64,000 bases of DNA, taken from NCBI RefSeq assembly GCF_003666685.1, contig NZ_RCIZ01000004.1:397262-461261 (forward strand), read 5' to 3'. Made by a program: the position numbers and the translations under genes. Below are positions 35,717 to 43,728 of this stretch, piece by piece; the first letter of the stretch is position 1, and each line of letters opens with the position of its first letter. Below the pieces are notes generated by a model. That model saw nothing but the letters and a program-made list of their open reading frames with translations. It was not told the DNA's origin and searched no databases. This stretch comes from Mesorhizobium sp. YM1C-6-2 (GTDB lineage Bacteria > Pseudomonadota > Alphaproteobacteria > Rhizobiales > Rhizobiaceae).

Positions 35717-36298
35717 TCAGGCTTCCTCGCCCGCCGCCTCTTCCGCGTTCGGATCGAAGAAGGCATCGGGGCGGGCGTTCTCGTTGATGTCCTCGCCGTA
35801 GATCGCCTCGGCGGTCGTCAGCGTCTCGCCTTGCGCCTGGCGCTCGGCTTCTTCCGTCGAGCGGGCGACGTTGAGCGTCACGGTCACCTCGACCTCAGGA
35901 TGCAGCACGATCGCCACATTGGTGAGGCCGATCGTCTTGATCGGCTGGTTGAGCTCGATCTGGTTGCGGTTGACGGAGAAGCCTTCCGCGGTGATCAGGT
36001 CGGCGATGTCGCGCGTCGAGACCGAGCCGTAGAGCTGGCCGGTTTCGCCGGCCGAGCGGACGGCGACGAAGCTCTTGCCGTCGAGCGTCTCGGCGATCTT
36101 GGCTGCTTCGGACTTGCGCTCGAGGTTCCTCGCCTCGAGCTGGGCGCGCTGGCCCTCGAACTTCTTCTTGTTGGCTTCGTTGGCGCGCAGCGCCTTGCCC
36201 TGCGGCAGCAGGAAGTTGCGGGCGTAGCCGTCCTTGACCTTGACGGTCTCGCCCATCTGGCCGAGGCGGGAAATGCGTTCGAGAAGAATGACGTCCAT
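35717..36298 (-). CDS. rplI: 50S ribosomal protein L9
   Basis: A 193-residue L9. The N-terminal RNA-binding domain is intact: [33 protein letters not shown] with the [11 protein letters not shown] signature; the long connecting helix follows, then the C-terminal domain (residues 80-150). The final ~40 residues are an acidic extension ([24 protein letters not shown]) common in rhizobial L9. It binds 23S rRNA near the L1 stalk. It ends the rpsF-rpsR-rplI set and is followed by a clear terminator. Confidence 0.97.
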   Translation of the reverse strand: MDVILLERISRLGQMGETVKVKDGYARNFLLPQGKALRANEANKKKFEGQRAQLEARNLERKSEAAKIAETLDGKSFVAVRSAGETGQLYGSVSTRDIADLITAEGFSVNRNQIELNQPIKTIGLTNVAIVLHPEVEVTVTLNVARSTEEAERQAQGETLTTAEAIYGEDINENARPDAFFDPNAEEAAGEEA

Positions 36299-36598
36299 GG
36301 TTTTGTCCTTTCAGAACCGCAAGCGGTTGAATCTGTTTCTTCGCATGAGGCCTGTCCGGAAAGCCTGTCGCTGTCCGGGGTCATGCGCGATCTGAAAGGC
36401 AGGGAGCAATCGGGACGAATGGCGTCCGTTTTCGCTGTCCTGCCGGTCGGCAGTTAGGGCCTCTCATGACCCCGAAAAGTCGTGGACCTTTCGGACAAGG
36501 ATCATGGGCAGTGCCCAACTCGGGATTTCATGTTCATCCATCCGCGCCCGTTCGCGGAAGGAGACCGGCGCGGACCTGGGCCCGCGCCGGAATTCGTC
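36299..36598. other. Intergenic stretch between rpsR and rplI
   Basis: Exactly 300 bases without a convincing gene. In many relatives a DUF2232-type membrane protein gene stands here (established for several rhizobia); none can be read here in either strand. The main feature is the palindromic repeat at 36465-36506. A promoter for rplI cannot be excluded. Confidence 0.5.
36465..36506. repeat. Short palindromic intergenic repeat, CATGA...TCATG type
   Basis: CATGACCCCGAAAAGTCG opens the element and it closes with GGACAAGGATCATG; the arms CCGAAA/TTTCGG pair in the centre. This resembles the rhizobial repeat that begins GCATGATCCCGAAAAGTGGG, here in a degraded copy. Confidence 0.55.
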
Positions 36599-36847
36599 TC
36601 ACTTCACCACGTAGGGCAGGAGCGCCAGGAAACGGGCGCGCTTGATCGCCTTGGCGAGCTCGCGCTGCTTCTTCTGGCTGACCGCCGTGATGCGGGAGGG
36701 CACGATCTTGCCGCGCTCGGAGATGTAGCGCTGCAGGAGACGCACGTCCTTGTAGTCGATCTTCGGGGCGTTGGCGCCGGAGAACGGGCAGGTCTTGCGG
36801 CGGCGGTGGAACGGACGCCGGGTCGGGATCTGGTTGATGTCGACCAT
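36599..36847 (-). CDS. rpsR: 30S ribosomal protein S18
   Basis: An 82-residue S18. It has the basic N-terminus [15 protein letters not shown] and the family core [25 protein letters not shown], ending with [20 protein letters not shown]. It partners with S6 in the platform of the small subunit, and its gene overlaps the rpsF stop by one base (TAATG), as is common for this pair. Length is standard. Confidence 0.98.
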   Translation of the reverse strand: MVDINQIPTRRPFHRRRKTCPFSGANAPKIDYKDVRLLQRYISERGKIVPSRITAVSQKKQRELAKAIKRARFLALLPYVVK

Positions 36848-37335
36848 TATTCTGCAGCTCCTTCAGCAGCTTCGCGCGGACGGCGCGGACCACGGTCGCC
36901 GCCATCGCGGTCGCCGAACGAACGCGGGCCGCGATCGCCACGGTCGCGGTCGCCGAACGAACGCGGGCCGCGATCGCCGAAGCCACCGCGATCGCCGCGC
37001 TCGGAACGCTCCTCGCGCTTCTGCATCATGGCGGATACGCCTTCCTCGTGCGCCTCGACCTTGATGGTCATGAAGCGCAGCACGTCCTCGGAGAGGCCCA
37101 TCTGGCGCTCCATCTCCTTCAGCGCCGCCGGCGGGCAGGTGAGGTCCATGAGGGTGTAGTAAGCCTTCCGGTTCTTGTTGACCCGGTAGGTGAGGGACTT
37201 CAGTCCCCAGTTCTCGACCCGGCCAACGCTGCCGCCGTTTTCGCTGATGACGCCCTTGTACTGCTCGACAAGTGCATCGACCTGCTGCTGCGACAAATCC
37301 TGCCGGGCAAGGAACACATGCTCGTAAAGTGCCAT
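36847..37335 (-). CDS. rpsF: 30S ribosomal protein S6 with Arg/Gly-rich repeat tail
   Basis: A 162-residue S6. The normal S6 fold covers residues 1-95 ([20 protein letters not shown] at the start, [15 protein letters not shown] at the end). The last ~55 residues are an RGG/RSFGDRD repeat tail, with the 13-residue unit [13 protein letters not shown] present twice, encoded by a 39-bp tandem repeat at 36907-36979. Such tails are seen in other alphaproteobacterial S6 proteins and replace the glutamate tail of E. coli S6. The ATG at 37335 matches the family. Confidence 0.97.
   Translation of the reverse strand: MALYEHVFLARQDLSQQQVDALVEQYKGVISENGGSVGRVENWGLKSLTYRVNKNRKAYYTLMDLTCPPAALKEMERQMGLSEDVLRFMTIKVEAHEEGVSAMMQKREERSERGDRGGFGDRGPRSFGDRDRGDRGPRSFGDRDGGDRGPRRPREAAEGAAE
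36907..36979. repeat. 39-bp tandem repeat in rpsF
   Basis: Two almost perfect copies of a 39-bp unit (starting GCGGTCGCCGAACGAACG on the + strand) encode the repeated 13-residue block in the S6 tail. Slippage at this repeat could change tail length between strains. Confidence 0.8.
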
Positions 37336-37589
37336 TGTGCTTTTTGCCTTTCGTTTCACGTCCCTGTCCGGTTCCCGCGGCTAAGCCTCTGCGACTTGTC
37401 CAACCCGGCTTGGCGGGAGAGAAAGGCGCATCTACGAGACGGTCGAGAGCGGAGACACGGGAGGCCGAAACCTTCTGGCTTCTTGAGGAGGAAAACCTCC
37501 AACCCTCCGTTCAGCCCCCAGCAGGACCGGCAGATTGCGGCGGTCCATACAAGGGAAGGGCGGAATTGGCAAGGGCTGGAGGCCTGCGC

Positions 37590-38327
37590 TCATTCGGCTG
37601 CGACAGGATGAAGCCGCCTGCCGTGGCGATATTCGGCCCACGCCTGCCGGAGGATCTGTACCGACGAGGTGAGGAATATGCCGGCCATTAGCGCCGCGAC
37701 CGCGAGATCGGGCCAGGCCGTCGACGTGCCCCAGACGCCGAGCGCGGCGGCCATCACCACTATATTGCCGATAGCGTCGTTGCGCGAGCATAGCCAGACC
37801 GAGCGCACATTGGCGTCGCCGTCCTTGTAGGGCATCAGCAGGCCGACGGAGGCGACGTTGGCGGCAAGCGCGAGGAAACCGATCGCCCCCATCATCCCGG
37901 CGCTCGGCACGCCGAGGATGAGCGTGTGGTAGACGGTCGAGCCCAACACCCACAGCGCCATGACGAACAGCGAGAACCCCTTGAACAGCGCCGCCATCGC
38001 CCGCGTGGAAAGGCTCGCACCGATCACCGCAAGGCTGAGCCCGTAGGTCACGGTGTCGGCGAGGAAGTCGAGCGCGTCGGCCTTCAGCGCCTGCGATCCG
38101 GCGAGTTCGCCCGCGATCATCTCGGTCAGGAACATCGCGCCGTTGATGGCGATGACCGTCCACAGCACGCGCTTGTAGCGCGGGTCCATGCCGTCGAAGA
38201 CCGGAACGCCGCCGGCGCAGCAGGCGTCAGCCGTTGCGGCGGCAGGTGGCGATTTCGAGGCGGACAGCGCGAGCGGCGGGGGCTCGCAGCGGGTTTCGGT
38301 TCCGTGGTTGCAGCAATGATCGGACAT
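37590..38327 (-). CDS. Cation diffusion facilitator-type transporter
   Basis: A 245-residue protein with six membrane helices and a Cys/His-rich N-terminus (MSDHCCNHGTETRCEP, then ADACCAGG) suited to metal capture. In helix 2 the metal site reads DFLAD (D-x3-D, residues 82-86); in helix 5, NDAIGN (about residues 188-193) replaces the usual H-x3-D, so one zinc ligand is changed. There is no large cytosolic C-terminal domain. It is divergent from a MerR regulator with a classic MerR promoter between them, so it is likely a metal-induced exporter of Zn, Cd or Pb type. AAAGGAG precedes the ATG at 38327. Confidence 0.83.
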   Translation of the reverse strand: MSDHCCNHGTETRCEPPPLALSASKSPPAAATADACCAGGVPVFDGMDPRYKRVLWTVIAINGAMFLTEMIAGELAGSQALKADALDFLADTVTYGLSLAVIGASLSTRAMAALFKGFSLFVMALWVLGSTVYHTLILGVPSAGMMGAIGFLALAANVASVGLLMPYKDGDANVRSVWLCSRNDAIGNIVVMAAALGVWGTSTAWPDLAVAALMAGIFLTSSVQILRQAWAEYRHGRRLHPVAAE

Positions 38328-38348
38328 TACGACTCCTTTTACGTCGTC

Positions 38349-38379
38349 ACCGTAATCTCTATAGTGACTAGAGCTTCAA
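38349..38379 (-). promoter_or_regulatory. MerR-type promoter/operator for the CDF gene
   Basis: On the minus strand, TTGAAG (38374-38379) and TACGGT (38349-38354) are -35 and -10 elements 19 bp apart, longer than the usual 17, as in promoters that MerR proteins activate by untwisting DNA. The spacer is the dyad CTCTATAGTGACTAGAG (38357-38373). It lies between the CDF gene and the divergent MerR gene. Confidence 0.75.
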
Positions 38380-38391
38380 GAGGATTTTTCG

Positions 38392-38817
38392 ATGGATTTG
38401 TCGATCGGCGAACTTGCGCGGCGCACCGGGGTGAAGGTGCCGACGATCCGCTATTACGAGCAGATCGGCCTCCTGCCTGCGCCGCCCCGCACCGAGGGGC
38501 AGCAGCGCCGCTACGGCAAGGCTGCGGTGGCGCGGCTTTCCTTCATCCGGCATTCGCGCGAGCTCGGCTTCGAGGTCGAGGCGATCCGGACGCTGGTTTC
38601 GCTTCAGGACGATCCCGACCAGTCCTGCGCGACCGCCGACCAGATCGCCAAGACACATCTCGTCGAGGTCGAGAAGCGCATAGCGAGCCTCACCGCGTTG
38701 CGCTCGGAACTGCAGCGCATGGTGGAGGAATGCGCCTGTGGCAGGGTCGCCGAATGCCGCGTCATCGAGACCTTGGCCGACAGCGGCCACCGGCACGGAC
38801 GCCTGCACGACTTCTAG
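38392..38817 (+). CDS. MerR family metal-responsive regulator (CadR/ZntR-like)
   Basis: A 141-residue MerR-type activator. The winged helix (residues 3-70) begins LSIGELARRTGVKVPTIRYYEQIGLLP; a dimerisation coiled coil follows. The metal loop at the C-terminal end has CACGRVAECRVIE (residues 116-128), with cysteines spaced as in Zn/Cd/Pb sensors, plus a C at residue 80. The trailing His-rich RHGRLHDF may add a ligand. It probably activates the divergent CDF exporter on binding metal; which metal is not shown. Confidence 0.88.
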   Translation: MDLSIGELARRTGVKVPTIRYYEQIGLLPAPPRTEGQQRRYGKAAVARLSFIRHSRELGFEVEAIRTLVSLQDDPDQSCATADQIAKTHLVEVEKRIASLTALRSELQRMVEECACGRVAECRVIETLADSGHRHGRLHDF

Positions 38818-38828
38818 ATTGCTGCACT

Positions 38829-39674
38829 CTATTCAGCCGGCTGGTCTGCCGGTTCATCGCCTTTCGAAAGCCGTTGTTCCCACTCGAGGGTGTCGAACCA
38901 GTATTCTCTCGCGGCTTGCAGGCGGCCGTTGGCCTGGTTCTCCTCGATCCATGCGTCGATGAAGTTGACGAAACGGAGCGAGTCCGGACGTACCGCGACC
39001 GCCTCGGAACTGCTGAAGAGCGCTTCGCTGCCGATCGCGTACCGGTCCGGCTCGGCCAGCATCATGAAATTGGGTATCGGGGTCGCTGCGATGATAGCCC
39101 CGACTTCGCCTTTGGAGAGCGCATCTCGCGACGCCTCGTCATCGGGAAAGGGAACGATCTCGGCCTTGGTGAACGAACGGGCCGAGATGGCCTCGCCGAT
39201 CGTGTCCGCGATCACGCCGATCTTGAAGCCTTCCACATCGTAGTCGCCTTCGGACGCACTCTTGGGAAGCTTGTTGTTGTCCAGAAGCAGATAGTAGTCG
39301 GTCTGCCCGTAGGGTACCGAAAACAGCGCGAGGCGAGCCCGCTCGGCGGTGACGCTATAGGCCGAGATCACGACGTCGAAGCGGCCGGCGACCAGACCGT
39401 TGAGAAGATCGCCGAACGGGGTTTCGACGAATTCGGGCCGCACTCCCAATACCCGAGCCAGATCGTGGGCGACGTCGACCTCGAAGCCAAGCAGCTTTCC
39501 CGCCTTGTCGCGGCCGATCCACGGCAGGAAATCCTCCTCCGCGATGCCAATCCGCAACGTTCCCCTGTCGATGACGGCGTCCATCGTGTCGGCCTGCACG
39601 GTTGACGCCGCGAACAGGAGCGACGGCAGCAAGGCCAGAAGGATCGCATAGCGAGCGAGCATTCGCATCAACAT
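38829..39674 (-). CDS. Orphan amino-acid-type ABC substrate-binding protein
   Basis: A 281-residue periplasmic family-3 binding protein. The signal peptide ends at VQADT near residue 29. The two lobes follow with the marks LRIGIAEEDFLPWIGRD, LGFEVDVAHDLARVLGV and FDVVISAYSVTAERAR. The family binds polar amino acids or opines. No permease or ATPase gene is near, so it may work with a distant transporter or as a sensor. An AGGAG seven bases before the ATG at 39674 supports the start. It converges on the MerR gene. Confidence 0.85.
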   Translation of the reverse strand: MLMRMLARYAILLALLPSLLFAASTVQADTMDAVIDRGTLRIGIAEEDFLPWIGRDKAGKLLGFEVDVAHDLARVLGVRPEFVETPFGDLLNGLVAGRFDVVISAYSVTAERARLALFSVPYGQTDYYLLLDNNKLPKSASEGDYDVEGFKIGVIADTIGEAISARSFTKAEIVPFPDDEASRDALSKGEVGAIIAATPIPNFMMLAEPDRYAIGSEALFSSSEAVAVRPDSLRFVNFIDAWIEENQANGRLQAAREYWFDTLEWEQRLSKGDEPADQPAE

Positions 39675-39699
39675 GACATGCTCCTTGTCCTAGGTAGAC

Positions 39700-40290
39700 T
39701 TACCGGCGGCCGCCGCCTCGACCGCCGCCGCCACCAAAACCGCCCCTTCCGCCACCAAAGCCGCCGCCGACCGACGGGCGCGAGAAAGACGGCGGGTGAT
39801 AGATCGGATGGCTGGGCCGCGGTGGCCGAACGCCGGGCGGCGGTTGACCGGGTGGGCGCCAGCCCGGCGGCCTGTTTCCGGGCGGACGGGTTCCCGGAGG
39901 TCTGTAGTCGGGCGGCCTGTTTCCCGGCGGCCTGTAGACCGGGTAGTCGTCCCAGAAGATCGGCAGGCCGAGATAAATGCCTACGCTGTAGAGCGAGTCC
40001 CGGTAATATTCGCCTTGGACGGCATAGGTGAGGTACCGCCCGGCGAGATACCCTCGCTTGCCGCCATGGGCGACATTGCACCAGGCGAATCCGCTCTGGC
40101 AGGAATATACGGTGACCGTGGCGCCGGAGGGCACGACGCCGAGGGACTGGAATTTGGACCCGGGACCGGCGCGAAGGTTGACGCTGGCGGTCACCGTCGC
40201 GCGTTCCGTCGCGTTGGCGGTGACGGCCCACAGACCCAGCGCGCTTGCCGCCATGGCCGTCGTAAGCAGAATTCGCTGAAGGAAATTCAT
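39700..40290 (-). CDS. SH3b domain protein with Pro-rich and Gly-rich tails
   Basis: A 196-residue exported protein. The signal peptide ends near residue 28 (AVTANAT). A bacterial SH3 domain (residues 33-88) carries VNLRAGPGSKFQSLGVVPSG and FAWCNVAHGGKRGYLAGRYL. Then comes a PPG-repeat stretch (YRPPGNRPPDYRPPGTRPPG) and a Gly/Arg tail (GGGFGGGRGGFGGG). SH3b domains often bind peptidoglycan, so it is probably a periplasmic wall-associated protein. GGGGGAG seven bases before the ATG at 40290 decides the start. Confidence 0.8.
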   Translation of the reverse strand: MNFLQRILLTTAMAASALGLWAVTANATERATVTASVNLRAGPGSKFQSLGVVPSGATVTVYSCQSGFAWCNVAHGGKRGYLAGRYLTYAVQGEYYRDSLYSVGIYLGLPIFWDDYPVYRPPGNRPPDYRPPGTRPPGNRPPGWRPPGQPPPGVRPPRPSHPIYHPPSFSRPSVGGGFGGGRGGFGGGGGRGGGRR

Positions 40291-40611
40291 CAAGAAACTC
40301 CCCCGACGTCTGTCTTCGCCCGCTGCATTTCACGCAGCCAGGACGTCATCAGCCACATCCTTTCAGGCCTTGAGTCAATCGGCCGGAGTAGAGGTTACTG
40401 TAAGCTCCCACGAGCGCCGCCCGGATTACTCCGGATAGAAGAGCGACCCTGGGAGGCAGGCTGCCGGGGGCTGGATCGGCGATGCCGAGCGTGGGCTGAC
40501 GCGGAAAGTCGGGCGGGGATATCTCCAGCGACGGGGCAGGGCGGCTCGCCCCTGCCGCACGACCGAAGCAGGTCGACATGAGCCGTAGGCGGTCTGTGCG
40601 ACCGCTGGCCG
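40291..40611. other. Intergenic stretch without a recognised gene
   Basis: About 320 bases between the LTA-synthase-like gene and the SH3 protein gene on the same strand. Short frames on both strands show no family resemblance. The promoter of the SH3 gene is presumably within it. Confidence 0.45.
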
Positions 40612-42522
40612 CTAGACCCCGGCCGGCTTGGGCAGGTTCGGGAAGAAGCGCTTCACCGTCCGCTGCTTGCCGAACAGCGCGTCGTATTGCAGCAGGCGGA
40701 AATCGTTGATCAGCGGGTCTATTCGCTTCTCCTGCGACCAGTCCGGCGTCGCGCCCCTCGGCGAGATCAGCACGTGCCGTTCGATGACGTCGTAGCTCGC
40801 GTCCACGCGGCCGAGGAAGCCGGTGTAATAGGGATGTTCGATGCCGGCGGCCTTGAAGAGCTTCAGCGGGATCAGCGCCGGGCTGATGGAGCCGACATCC
40901 TTCATCGGCCCGGTCCGGTTCGACCAGACGACGAGCGGCGTCTCCCGGTGCTGGGCGAGGGCCTCGGGCGGCTCCCGCCGCTCCGGCACCGGCTCCTTGA
41001 GGAAGCCGGTCTCCGTATAGCCCTGGTTCAGCGGCGGCAGGTGGTCGCCGAAGAACACGATGACCGTGTGGCGGTCGCGCTTCTCGGCCCAGTCCATCAG
41101 CCGTTTCAGATTGCGGTCGGCGTCGGCGATTCCCTCGGCGTAGGAGCGGATCGACTGGTTCGTCCGGTAGGTTGCGGCGGAATTCACCGTCACCTTCGCG
41201 TCCGAATAGCGGTTCGGCTCATAGGGGCCGTGCCCCTGCAGGCTGACGGCGAAGGTGAAGAACGGCCGCTCGGTCGCATCGGCGCGCTCGATGATCTCGT
41301 CGGTCAGCGCCTCGTCCGAGACCAGTGGCCCGCGCCACGCCATCGGCGGCAGCTTCTCGACCGAGAGGAAGCGGTCGAAGCCGAACGAGTTGTAGACGTG
41401 CTCGCGGTTCCAGAACCAGCCCTCGAAGGGATGGATGGCGGTCGTCTCGTAACCTTCGGCCCGGAAGAAATTCGCCAGCGAGGGCACCGGCCCGCGCACA
41501 TATTGCTGATAGGGGATGCTGCCATAGGGCAGGAAGGCGTTGGAGAAGCCGGTCAGTGCCTCGAACTCGACATTGGCGGTCATGCCGCCGAATTCCGGCG
41601 AGAACATCGAGCCGGAGCGCATGGCGCGCACGTTCGGCATCGGGTCCGGTGTGATGGTGGTGTCGGGAAGCAGCGTCGGATCCCAGAAGGATTCGCTCAT
41701 CACCACGATGATGTCGGGCTTGTCCGCCGGCATCGAGATGCCGATCGGCCCCGGCAGGATGGCGTCGAGCACGTCGTCCTCGTAGCTCGGCGGCGCCTTC
41801 ACCTTGGCCATCGGCACGTTGAGCGCAAAGGCGATGGCGAAGCCGTTCGACGCGTAGTTCTCCTTCTGGTCCCACATGATCGGGATGATCTGCAGCCGGT
41901 CGCGGGTCCACGAGAAGGTGGCGAAATCCATGATGGAGACGAAGAAGGCGAGCGCCGGCAGCACCACGGCGAGCCTCGCCACGCGCATCCTCCAGCGGAT
42001 CGCCGGGAAGCGCCGGCGCCAGAAGCGCCAAAGCCCGACATGCAGGATGATCGCCGCCAGGCCGCCCGCCACGATGAAGGCGGCGGTCATCGGCCGCTCG
42101 CGCACCAGAAGCGGCGCCAGTTCGATGATCTGGCGGGAATAGAGGAAGTCGGTGGGATAGAGCGGGTCGCCGAGATAGAGCGATTTCTGGTGTCCGATTG
42201 CGGCAAGCAGCAGGGCAAGCGGCGCGATGAACAATATGCCGTTATGGCGTCGGCCGAACAGCGCGTCGAAACCGATGAGCAAAAGCGTGAACAGCACGAT
42301 GGTCGTCCAGCCCGGCCGGAACGGCTGCTGGAAGAAATCGAGCGTCTGCTGCAGCGAACCGCGCGCGATCAGCTCGATCAGAAAGACCAGGACCGCGGAG
42401 AGGACCACCGAAACAAGGAGCGAGCCGGCGCATTCGAGCGTCCGCCGCTCGCGCCAGCGCTTCCATCGCCCAGCGCCGGTTTCCTCCGCCGCAGGCGTTA
42501 TGACTGCGTTCTGCTTTGCCAA
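40612..42522 (-). CDS. LTA synthase / phosphoglycerol transferase family protein
   Basis: A 636-residue inner-membrane enzyme. Five membrane helices (residues 35-210) precede a sulfatase-fold catalytic domain (about residues 265-590). Key pieces are DIIVVMSESFWDPTLLPD (metal and nucleophile region), FGGMTANVEFEALTGFSNAFLPYGSIPYQQYV, SLQGHGPYEPNRYSD and FFGDHLPP. In Gram-negatives such proteins (OpgB, CgmB type) attach phosphoglycerol to periplasmic glucans, a fair hypothesis here given rhizobial cyclic glucans. The start codon is TTG with a GAGG eight bases upstream. The gene lies between rpsF and fabD with other accessory genes. Confidence 0.87.
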   Translation of the reverse strand: MAKQNAVITPAAEETGAGRWKRWRERRTLECAGSLLVSVVLSAVLVFLIELIARGSLQQTLDFFQQPFRPGWTTIVLFTLLLIGFDALFGRRHNGILFIAPLALLLAAIGHQKSLYLGDPLYPTDFLYSRQIIELAPLLVRERPMTAAFIVAGGLAAIILHVGLWRFWRRRFPAIRWRMRVARLAVVLPALAFFVSIMDFATFSWTRDRLQIIPIMWDQKENYASNGFAIAFALNVPMAKVKAPPSYEDDVLDAILPGPIGISMPADKPDIIVVMSESFWDPTLLPDTTITPDPMPNVRAMRSGSMFSPEFGGMTANVEFEALTGFSNAFLPYGSIPYQQYVRGPVPSLANFFRAEGYETTAIHPFEGWFWNREHVYNSFGFDRFLSVEKLPPMAWRGPLVSDEALTDEIIERADATERPFFTFAVSLQGHGPYEPNRYSDAKVTVNSAATYRTNQSIRSYAEGIADADRNLKRLMDWAEKRDRHTVIVFFGDHLPPLNQGYTETGFLKEPVPERREPPEALAQHRETPLVVWSNRTGPMKDVGSISPALIPLKLFKAAGIEHPYYTGFLGRVDASYDVIERHVLISPRGATPDWSQEKRIDPLINDFRLLQYDALFGKQRTVKRFFPNLPKPAGV

Positions 42523-42729
42523 CTCAAATCCTCAATGCGCGATAGAACGTCATTCACCTGTCATGGTTCCTTCACAAAAAGCCAGTCCCTGTGTCGGAAT
42601 TGAGAAGCCGGCGTCGATTTTTTCAGACGTTATTCCAGCCAGATGGTTGCCGGACGGCTTGCGACTGCCCTTGACTTGGTCAAGCTGCCTGCTTCACAGG
42701 CAGTCGTCACGATAGAAGGACCCTACAGA

Positions 42730-43671
42730 ATGGCGATCGCGTTTACCTTTCCGGGGCAGGGCAGCCAGGCCGTCGGCATGGGCAAGGACCTTGCCGAGAC
42801 GTTTCCCGAGGCACGGAAGGTGTTCGAGGAAGTCGACGACGCGCTTGGGGAAAAACTGTCCAAACTGATCTGGGAAGGCCCGGAGGAGACGCTGACGCTG
42901 ACCGCCAACGCCCAGCCGGCGCTGATGGCGGTGTCGATGGCTGCGATCCGCGCGCTGGAATCGCGCGGTTTTGTCCTGAAGGACAGGGTCGCCTGGGTCG
43001 CCGGCCATTCGCTCGGCGAATATTCGGCTCTCGCGGCGGCCGGCATGTTCTCGGTCGGCGACGCGGCGCGGCTGCTGCGCATCCGCGGCAACGCCATGCA
43101 GGCGGCCGTGCCGGCGGGCGTCGGCGCGATGGCTGCGATTCTCGGGCTCGAGGAGCCGGACGTGGCGGCGGCCTGCGCCGAGGCAGCCCAGGATTCGGTC
43201 TGCCAGATCGCCAACGACAATGGCGGCGGCCAGCTTGTGATTTCAGGTGAAAAGGCGGCCGTCGAGCGCGCCGCAAAACTCTGCACCGACAAGGGCGCCA
43301 AGCGCGCGCTGATGCTGCAGGTCTCCGCGCCGTTCCATTCCGCGCTTATGGCCCCGGCGGCCGACGTCATGCGCGAGGCGCTGTCGAAGGTCGCCAGGAA
43401 TGCGCCGTCGGTTCCCGTCGTGTCGAACGTTGCGGTCGCGCCGCTCAGCGATCCCGACGAGATCGCCAGGCGGCTGGTCGAGCAGGTCACCGGCCGCGTC
43501 CGCTGGCGCGAGACGGTGGAATGGTTCGGCGCCAATGGCGCCACCGCGCTTTATGAAGTGGGCGCCGGCAAGGTGCTTTCGGGCCTTGCCCGCCGCATCA
43601 ACCGCGACATCGCCACCGCCGCGATCGGCGCGCCGGCAGACGTCGAGGCAGCGCTGGCGGCGCTGGGCTAG
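42730..43671 (+). CDS. fabD: Malonyl-CoA:ACP transacylase
   Basis: A 313-residue FabD. GQGSQ at residues 9-13 and the nucleophile Ser94 in GHSLGEY (residues 92-98) are present, with His in APFHSALM near residue 205. It loads malonyl groups onto acyl carrier protein, starting the fatty-acid cycle. It opens the fabD-fabG-acpP-fabF run on the plus strand, and a stem-loop separates it from fabG 58 bp downstream. Confidence 0.97.
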   Translation: MAIAFTFPGQGSQAVGMGKDLAETFPEARKVFEEVDDALGEKLSKLIWEGPEETLTLTANAQPALMAVSMAAIRALESRGFVLKDRVAWVAGHSLGEYSALAAAGMFSVGDAARLLRIRGNAMQAAVPAGVGAMAAILGLEEPDVAAACAEAAQDSVCQIANDNGGGQLVISGEKAAVERAAKLCTDKGAKRALMLQVSAPFHSALMAPAADVMREALSKVARNAPSVPVVSNVAVAPLSDPDEIARRLVEQVTGRVRWRETVEWFGANGATALYEVGAGKVLSGLARRINRDIATAAIGAPADVEAALAALG

Positions 43672-43680
43672 GATTTCCTG

Positions 43681-43706
43681 GAGCACTCCCTTACCAAGGG
43701 GGTGCT
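43681..43706 (+). other. Intergenic stem-loop between fabD and fabG
   Basis: GAGCACTCCCTT pairs with AAGGGGGTGCTC around an ACC loop, a 12-bp stem with one G-T pair. It is 10 bases after the fabD stop and 23 bases before the fabG start. No T run follows, so it is more likely an RNA-processing or stability element than a terminator. Confidence 0.65.
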
Positions 43707-43728
43707 CTACCGTGGATCGGAGAAAAAG

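Noticed and set aside
39816..39950. Short GC-rich direct repeats suggestive of a CRISPR-like array
   Set aside because: They are codon repeats of the PPG segment in the SH3 protein; unit length and spacing are irregular and in frame.
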